From the NCBI GenBank assembly GCA_018897415.1, contig JAHIKR010000103.1, positions 1 through 5,861 of the forward strand: a stretch of 5,861 nt of DNA. The letters run 5' to 3'. Positions 1 to 4,069 of this stretch are shown here, in pieces (position 1 is the first letter of the stretch; each line of letters starts with the position of its first letter). The position numbers were made by a program, and so were the translations under genes. The notes beneath the pieces are model-generated. The model did not search any database, was not told where the DNA came from, and was given only the letters and a program-made list of their open reading frames with translations. The stretch comes from Pseudomonadota bacterium. GTDB lineage: Bacteria; Desulfobacterota; Desulfobacteria; Desulfobacterales; ETH-SRB1.

Positions 1-1
1 A

Positions 2-67
2 TTCATCGCGGTCACGAAAAGTATACACTATGACCAGGTTATTATTCTGTCCATGATCATGTTGCAT
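2..67 (-). CDS. Possible N-terminal fragment of a divergent gene leaving the left edge
   Basis: On the - strand an ATG at 67 opens a frame with no stop through the window edge, giving 22 codons that begin MQHDHGQNNN and end in an acidic and basic stretch. The frame is closed upstream by a TGA at 110-112, and this ATG is the only usual start codon in between. The composition looks more protein-like than the overlapping + strand frame. Against it, no Shine-Dalgarno sequence precedes the ATG and 22 codons are too few to prove coding. I recognise no family. If real, it is transcribed away from the ATPase gene at 191, with the 89-116 inverted repeat between the two starts. Confidence 0.22.
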   Translation of the reverse strand, partial: MQHDHGQNNNLVIVYTFRDRDE

Positions 68-88
68 GGCAGGCGGGTATTCGGATTT

Positions 89-116
89 TGCCTGAACATG
101 ACTTTTCGTTCAGGCA
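89..116. repeat. Perfect 9-bp inverted repeat, hairpin or operator, upstream of the ATPase gene
   Basis: TGCCTGAAC (89-97) and GTTCAGGCA (108-116) are exact reverse complements separated by 10 bases, so they can form a 9-bp stem or a two-fold protein site. Neither strand has a run of T directly after the stem, so it does not look like a standard intrinsic terminator. It lies 75 bases before the preferred ATG at 191. An operator, an mRNA leader hairpin, or the 3' hairpin of a gene outside the window are all possible. Confidence 0.6.
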
Positions 117-176
117 TTAATTAAGATGGTGCTGGAATGAGGACAGCGACAAGTAGTCAGATCATTTACCTTAAAG

Positions 177-182
177 AAAGGA
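177..182 (+). promoter_or_regulatory. Ribosome binding site that sets the ATPase start at 191
   Basis: AAAGGA ends 8 bases before the ATG at 191, an ideal Shine-Dalgarno distance. The in-frame ATG at 137 has no comparable motif in front of it. The 18 codons it would add do not resemble the start of an ATPase domain, so the 191 start is preferred. Confidence 0.75.
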
Positions 183-190
183 ATTTCAAT

Positions 191-886
191 ATGTTAAAAA
201 AGGAGTTAATCTTCCGTAATCCTCTGAGGCTTATGGGCCATGAAACAGAGAATATTCTTCAGCCAGGAGGGTTTGGTGCCGTGCTAGCGCGAGCTGGTTT
301 AGGCAAAACAGCAATCCTTGTGCAGCTGGCCATGGACAGTCTTCTGAGAAGCAGAAATGTTCTTCATATAAGCTTGGATGATTCAGTAAAAAAAGTGTGT
401 TTGTGGTATGAAGAAGTGTTTCGTAATATTGCGGATCAATATAATATTAGTCAGATAGAGCAGTTATGGGAGGCCATAGTGTCTCACCGGCTTATAATGA
501 CATTTAAGGTAGATGGTTTTAGCGTGCCAAAACTTGAGGAAAGGCTAACCGATCTGATAGAGCAGAAAATTTTTTTACCACAGGTAATTCTTATTGACGG
601 CCTTCCATTTGATAAAGATATAAAAAAATCTCTAACGGAATTAAAAAAGCTTGCTGAAAGCCGTTCCCTGCATGTCTGGTTTACAGTCCGGACACACCGT
701 CACGATGAACCGGGGCCGGATGGTATGCCGGCTCCTCTTTTGAATGTAGCTGATCTTTTTGATATTATTATCCAGCTTCAGCCGGAGGGAAAAGAAATTC
801 ATGTTAAAGCATTAAAGGGAGGACCTGTAGCTTGTGATTATCCTGAACTGCTTCTTGACCCTTCTACTATGTTAGTAAAAGGATAG
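191..886 (+). CDS. Small RecA/KaiC-like P-loop ATPase, uncharacterised
   Basis: The 231-residue product looks like a single RecA-fold ATPase domain, probably cytoplasmic since no signal peptide or membrane segment is visible. The Walker A motif ARAGLGKT is at residues 33-40; its first Gly is replaced by Ala, as also happens in DnaB-type helicases. A strand ending in Asp-Asp (NVLHISLDD) follows at 56-64. The Walker B strand QVILIDG is at 131-137, followed by a strand ending in Arg-Thr-His-Arg (WFTVRTHR, 163-170), where sensor residues sit in this superfamily. At 231 residues it is one domain, unlike two-domain KaiC or full-length DnaB and RadA. No DNA-binding, zinc or protease domain is visible, so a role in DNA repair, replication or signalling cannot be assigned. 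The start at 191 is chosen for its ribosome binding site. The gene converges on the TPR gene with a 17-base gap and no strong terminator. The ATPase fold is fairly certain; the biological role is unknown. Confidence 0.85.
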   Translation: MLKKELIFRNPLRLMGHETENILQPGGFGAVLARAGLGKTAILVQLAMDSLLRSRNVLHISLDDSVKKVCLWYEEVFRNIADQYNISQIEQLWEAIVSHRLIMTFKVDGFSVPKLEERLTDLIEQKIFLPQVILIDGLPFDKDIKKSLTELKKLAESRSLHVWFTVRTHRHDEPGPDGMPAPLLNVADLFDIIIQLQPEGKEIHVKALKGGPVACDYPELLLDPSTMLVKG

Positions 887-903
887 CCTTGTCAGAAAGT
901 TGT

Positions 904-2436
904 TTATAGTTTTTTCAGCCTTTCAAGATTTTCCTTTGCAGATGTCATGCCGGGATCCAAAGCCAGGGCTTTTTCGTACATCCCAATTGCCATGTTAAAA
1001 TCTCCTTTTTCGCGGTAATTTGATCCAAGGCTGGCGTAATCAATAGCGGAAAAAGGATCGATTTTAACAGCTATTTTAAGGTTTTCAATAGACTTATCAT
1101 AGTCTTTAATCATGAAATAAGAAAAGCCGAGAGCATTATAAATCTCTTTCACATTGTTTTCCGTTTCCTTGGCCCTTTCCAATTCATCTATGGCCTGCTC
1201 ATACTTCCCAAGGTTGTTAAAGCATGTTCCTATATAGATCAAAATCCTGATACGGTCATCATGTTGAGGCTTGGATTGCAAGGCCTTTGAAAATTCCTCC
1301 AGAGCTGTGCCATAGTCTCCTGTTTCAAAATAACAAAGCCCTTTATAAAAGTGGAAAAAGTACTGACCTTGATATGACAGTTCAACGCTGCTAAAGGCTT
1401 TAAGCGCTTGATCGTACTGTCCAGTCTTTGTGTATCCAAGGCCAAGTCGGAAATAAACAGGATCGGTTTCTTCAATTGGAGAAAGCTTTAAGGATTGCTT
1501 AAAGTCTTTTACAGCCTGGAAATCGTCTTCTGATTTCTGGCGTAACATCCCAAAATGATAGAGCAAAGCTCCTATCTTTTGATTTGTGTCAATAGACTTG
1601 GGCAAATCTACAAAAGAATCAATCACCTGTTCTCTGCATCCAAGGCAATCTCTTTTCGACTTATCTTGTTGATAATAATGTGCCAGGAGTTCTTCCAAAC
1701 TGTGCATTCCATAAATTTTTGCCAGGCTTTCATTTTTGAGAAATGCATCCATGCAACAGTAAACATTACCATCTTGAGCTGAGATAATAAGCGAATCCGG
1801 GCAAGGTTCTGTCATGGATAAGTCGTTAATTTCTATCTTGTCCAGTGAATCATCAAGGATATCCTGGCGAAATAGATTGCAAACTACGTCTGTCATTTTT
1901 CCGGAGTTTTCGATGCCATAGTAAACTTTGTCCGTCAAAGACAAAAGCTTTTCATCCTCTGCCAGATTTAAAGTGCCTTTGTTCAGGTAAAGACTGGACA
2001 GCAAAAAAGAGTTTTTTAGCACATCAAGAAGGTCTATAAGTTGGATGGGCTTGACCTGGTCATCAGGAACAAGAACCGGCAGTAATATGAGCCTTGGCAA
2101 TTCCTGGTGCCTGTAACCTTCCTGGTCAAATTTGCCAGTCGCCCGTTTCAGGTATTGATAACATAGCCTTATGTCATCCATGGCCGATGGGGGGGCAGGA
2201 TGGACAATATGAACATAAAGTCTGGCAAAGAGGTGCTTGCTGAGAAACTCGTTGATGTTTTTCTGGATATGTTCCACCTGGGGCATGCCGGCAGGAAAAT
2301 TTTCCGAAACAAGATAAATATTTGATGTCAGGTTAACATGTGAATACAGGAACGATAAAGTCTGCAAAATCCATTCAAGATTTCCCTTATCGTGTTTGCC
2401 AAGTATTATATATATTTTGTTAAAGACAGGAATCAT
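904..2436 (-). CDS. SPASM-like cysteine-cluster protein with C-terminal TPR repeats
   Basis: The 510-residue product has three parts. Residues 1 to about 205 are alpha/beta and not recognised; they lack the CxxxCxxC of a radical SAM core. Residues 212-267 look like an auxiliary iron-sulfur segment. They run Cys212, then DGNVYCC with Cys227 and Cys228, then Cys264-x2-Cys267, resembling the first half of SPASM domains that bind 4Fe-4S clusters in peptide-modifying radical SAM enzymes. From about 287 to 497 there are roughly six TPR units, each with the usual G-Y, A and P positions (for example LGLGYTKTGQYDQALKAF, 331-348). TPRs normally bind partner proteins or peptides. No signal peptide is seen. 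The gene follows the radical SAM gene on the same strand after a 186-base spacer filled by an inverted repeat. The only Shine-Dalgarno-like motif, AGGA at 2452-2449, is a long 12 bases from the ATG. By analogy with systems where a SPASM protein without a core accompanies a radical SAM enzyme, a partner role is inferred. The TPR call is firm and the cluster call moderate. Confidence 0.85.
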   Translation of the reverse strand: MIPVFNKIYIILGKHDKGNLEWILQTLSFLYSHVNLTSNIYLVSENFPAGMPQVEHIQKNINEFLSKHLFARLYVHIVHPAPPSAMDDIRLCYQYLKRATGKFDQEGYRHQELPRLILLPVLVPDDQVKPIQLIDLLDVLKNSFLLSSLYLNKGTLNLAEDEKLLSLTDKVYYGIENSGKMTDVVCNLFRQDILDDSLDKIEINDLSMTEPCPDSLIISAQDGNVYCCMDAFLKNESLAKIYGMHSLEELLAHYYQQDKSKRDCLGCREQVIDSFVDLPKSIDTNQKIGALLYHFGMLRQKSEDDFQAVKDFKQSLKLSPIEETDPVYFRLGLGYTKTGQYDQALKAFSSVELSYQGQYFFHFYKGLCYFETGDYGTALEEFSKALQSKPQHDDRIRILIYIGTCFNNLGKYEQAIDELERAKETENNVKEIYNALGFSYFMIKDYDKSIENLKIAVKIDPFSAIDYASLGSNYREKGDFNMAIGMYEKALALDPGMTSAKENLERLKKL

Positions 2437-2449
2437 TATTTTGTTATTT

Positions 2450-2614
2450 CCTAAATTGAGCGATTAGCTGTTAGTCATTAGCGTTTAGCTTTGAAAAATC
2501 AAGATATTACATTAATTAGAAATTGCACCCAATGGGTGAAAGTTTGTAATAGCAAAACATTCTGTAATCATTAAACTAATAGCTAACCGCTAAAGGCTAA
2601 TCGCTCAACTTAGG
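2450..2614. repeat. Inverted repeat with TTAGCNN heptamer arms filling the spacer between the radical SAM and TPR genes
   Basis: The left arm (2450-2490) and right arm (2581-2614) are imperfect reverse complements. Both, read inward, begin CCTAA(A/G)TTGAGCGATTAGC. The arms break into 7-base units: TGAGCGA, TTAGCTG, TTAGTCA, TTAGCGT, TTAGCT on the left, and TGAGCGA, TTAGCCT, TTAGCGG, TTAGCT on the right. The left arm therefore has one extra unit. The 90-base centre is AT-rich and includes the palindrome CACCCAATGGGTG (2526-2538). No convincing target-site duplication is seen. The element ends 8 bases from the radical SAM stop codon and 13 bases from the TPR start codon. Mobile MITE-like repeat, heptamer repeat family, and mRNA-processing hairpin are all possible identities. 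Confidence 0.75.
2504..2532 (-). promoter_or_regulatory. Weak candidate promoter for the TPR gene inside the repeat
   Basis: On the - strand TTGGGT (2532-2527) is followed after 17 bases by TAATAT (2509-2504). This matches the sigma-70 consensus at 3 of 6 and 4 of 6 positions with ideal spacing, in an AT-rich setting. The -35 half overlaps the palindrome CACCCAATGGGTG, which could act as an operator. Such matches are common in AT-rich DNA, so this is only a candidate. The TPR gene may instead be transcribed from the promoter upstream of the radical SAM gene. Confidence 0.2.
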
Positions 2615-2622
2615 TATTCTTA

Positions 2623-3906
2623 TCACGACACAATTCGTTTTCCACCATCCAGGGAATTGGCTTGCCACATTTGTTGAATCTGGTGTAACTCAGGGCGGCC
2701 CATGTGATCGGTTTCGTACTGAGACCCGATTGACAGATATGCCGGGCGGTTGTTGTTCAACGGGCGTATATTGTAGTCCTCATAGTGTCGAGCCATATGT
2801 GTGCCAAAATAGATTTGCAATTGCTGGGAGTTTGTATTGCCCATTATCTTGACTTTATTTTGCTTCACAAACTCCAGGGTCTTTACAGCATCCTCAAAGG
2901 TTTCATAAGGGAGGCCGTATATGGTAAAAAGTTCAACTTCTATACCGTGCTTCTGGGCAAGTCTGATTGCCTCGGCTACCTTCTCAATAGTTATATGCTT
3001 ACCCAGCCTTGACAGGACACGTTCCGAGGCTGATTCAAGTCCAAAGGCAATGGTTTTTACACCTGCCCTTTTCATCTTTTTCAGCAACTCCGGAGTTACA
3101 AGATCTACACGAGTTTGTAGCCAGATTTCAGATTCAAGGCCTTCTTGTAAAATTCTATCAAGAATTTCTATAAGACGTGACGGTTTATAAGAAATATTCG
3201 GATCAGCAAACCAAAGACTTTTTATTCCTTTTTTTCTTATCCATCTAATTTCTTCAATGACCCTTTCAACGGAATGATAGCTTATTTTGTGCTTAAAGGC
3301 ATGGGGGGTGTAACAGTATATGCAGTTGTGAGGACATCCTCGAGATGTCAGCATAATTGCCTCCCTCATACGCGAATAATCAAAAACGTCATTCAGATAT
3401 GCTGAGGGATAACGATCTAAATCCGTGTAGCCTTCAAGTTCCGGTGTATCAAGAACAGCATCATTGTCGTTTTTGTAACTGACACCGGAAAGATTCAAAA
3501 AAGGTGTTCCATTTTCAATAGCTTGCGCAATTCCCAGCAAGGTAATTTCGCCTGGAGATCGGCATATATAATCTACATTGGCCAGCTCTGCAAAAGCCGC
3601 TGATGGCATGAAGGTAGCCTGTGGACCACCTATAGCTATCTTAATATTATTGTCGATCGATTTTATGAATTTGGCGAGTCCTATTATATATAGCATAATT
3701 CTCTGGTAGGCAGAAAAGCCAACCAGGGCAGGTTTAAAACTGTGTATAATTTCGCGAAAAGCAGAACGTGATAAGGAAGTGTTCTGTCCAATAGCCAATA
3801 TTTTTACACCAAAGCCTTTGGATTTGAGGAAGGAGGCAATGTATCCCAGCGAGATAGGTGTTGTTTCCTGTACAAAAGGGTTTATTTCAACCAGCAGAAC
3901 GTTCAT
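2623..3906 (-). CDS. B12-binding-type radical SAM protein, substrate unknown
   Basis: The 427-residue product has the two-domain layout of the B12-binding radical SAM superfamily. Residues 1 to about 140 are a Rossmann-like cobalamin-binding-type domain (MNVLLVEINPF start, ISLGYIASFLKSKG, IAIGGPQATFMP). The core follows, with CPHNCIYC at 191-198 supplying the three cysteines (191, 195, 198) of the SAM-binding 4Fe-4S cluster. Further core features are FADPNIS at 233-239, FGLESASERVL at 288-298 and IYGLPYET at 329-336. The classical DxHxxG cobalamin motif is absent, as in many members, so B12 binding would lack that histidine ligand or may be lost. No SPASM-type cysteine set follows the core. 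Relatives include methyltransferases, cyclases and many enzymes of unknown substrate, so no reaction can be assigned. The ATG at 3906 is chosen because family members start at this point; an in-frame TTG at 3954 lies upstream of the promoter and inside a repeat. The next gene encodes a SPASM-like TPR protein that may be its partner. Confidence 0.9.
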   Translation of the reverse strand: MNVLLVEINPFVQETTPISLGYIASFLKSKGFGVKILAIGQNTSLSRSAFREIIHSFKPALVGFSAYQRIMLYIIGLAKFIKSIDNNIKIAIGGPQATFMPSAAFAELANVDYICRSPGEITLLGIAQAIENGTPFLNLSGVSYKNDNDAVLDTPELEGYTDLDRYPSAYLNDVFDYSRMREAIMLTSRGCPHNCIYCYTPHAFKHKISYHSVERVIEEIRWIRKKGIKSLWFADPNISYKPSRLIEILDRILQEGLESEIWLQTRVDLVTPELLKKMKRAGVKTIAFGLESASERVLSRLGKHITIEKVAEAIRLAQKHGIEVELFTIYGLPYETFEDAVKTLEFVKQNKVKIMGNTNSQQLQIYFGTHMARHYEDYNIRPLNNNRPAYLSIGSQYETDHMGRPELHQIQQMWQANSLDGGKRIVS

Positions 3907-3916
3907 AGAGAAAAGT

Positions 3917-3945
3917 TTTATAGGGAACAGACAGGTTGATGTCAA
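3917..3945 (-). promoter_or_regulatory. Near-consensus sigma-70 promoter of the radical SAM gene
   Basis: On the - strand TTGACA (3945-3940) matches the -35 consensus exactly. After a 17-base spacer comes TATAAA (3922-3917), a 5 of 6 match to the -10 box. Transcription would begin near 3911-3909, only a few bases before the ATG at 3906. The mRNA would therefore be leaderless or nearly so, which agrees with the absence of a Shine-Dalgarno sequence (CTTTTCTCT directly precedes the ATG). The promoter lies between the repeat at 3956-4069 and the start codon, so this gene can be expressed independently of the aconitase. Confidence 0.6.
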
Positions 3946-3955
3946 GATAAACAAT

Positions 3956-4069
3956 TTGTAACAGTTTACGGTTCACAGTTCACAGTTTACGGTTAACATG
4001 CTTCAATCATTACAAAGTTCATTAAAAAAACCGTGAACCGTGAACCTCTGAACCTCTGAACCGTTACAA
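3956..4069. repeat. Inverted repeat with GTTCACN/GTTTACN heptamer arms between the aconitase and radical SAM genes
   Basis: The left arm (3956-3997) and right arm (4029-4069) are imperfect reverse complements ending in an exact 7-base terminal repeat: TTGTAAC at 3956-3962 and GTTACAA at 4063-4069. The left arm runs in 7-base steps (AGTTTAC, GGTTCAC, AGTTCAC, AGTTTAC, GGTTAAC). The right arm, read on the - strand, has two 8-base GGTTCAGA units and then 7-base GGTTCAC units. The centre of about 31 bases contains a run of seven A on the + strand. The tetramer CAAT directly flanks both ends (3952-3955 and 4070-4073), as a target duplication would. The right end contains the aconitase stop codon. 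The architecture matches the repeat at 2450-2614 although the unit sequence differs. Confidence 0.7.

Noticed and set aside
2..124. + strand open frame ending at TAA 122-124 as the tail of an upstream gene
   Set aside because: A 40-codon open stretch is not unlikely by chance, its translation is hydrophobic with no recognisable motif, and the opposite frame looks slightly more protein-like.
137..190. Upstream in-frame ATG for the ATPase gene at 137
   Set aside because: It has no good ribosome binding site, while AAAGGA stands 8 bases before the ATG at 191, and the extra 18 residues do not look like part of the domain.
1239..3190. Other short open frames overlapping the TPR and radical SAM genes (1239-1475 on the - strand; 1555-1782, 1845-2039, 2785-3012 and 2921-3190 on the + strand)
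   Set aside because: Each sits within a well-supported gene in another frame, with no family resemblance and no separate ribosome binding site worth noting.
3907..3954. TTG start at 3954 for the radical SAM protein
   Set aside because: It lies upstream of a near-consensus promoter and at the edge of a repeat, has no Shine-Dalgarno sequence, and would add 16 residues before the conserved start of the family.
2450..4069. CRISPR array or tRNA-like structure in the repeat-rich spacers
   Set aside because: The units are 7-8 bases without unique spacers, and no cloverleaf with an anticodon or acceptor stem can be drawn.
4021..4069. Intrinsic terminator for the aconitase using the T7 run at 4030-4024
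   Set aside because: On the - strand the T run lies in the loop of the palindrome, not after a completed GC-rich stem, so it does not have the usual terminator order.
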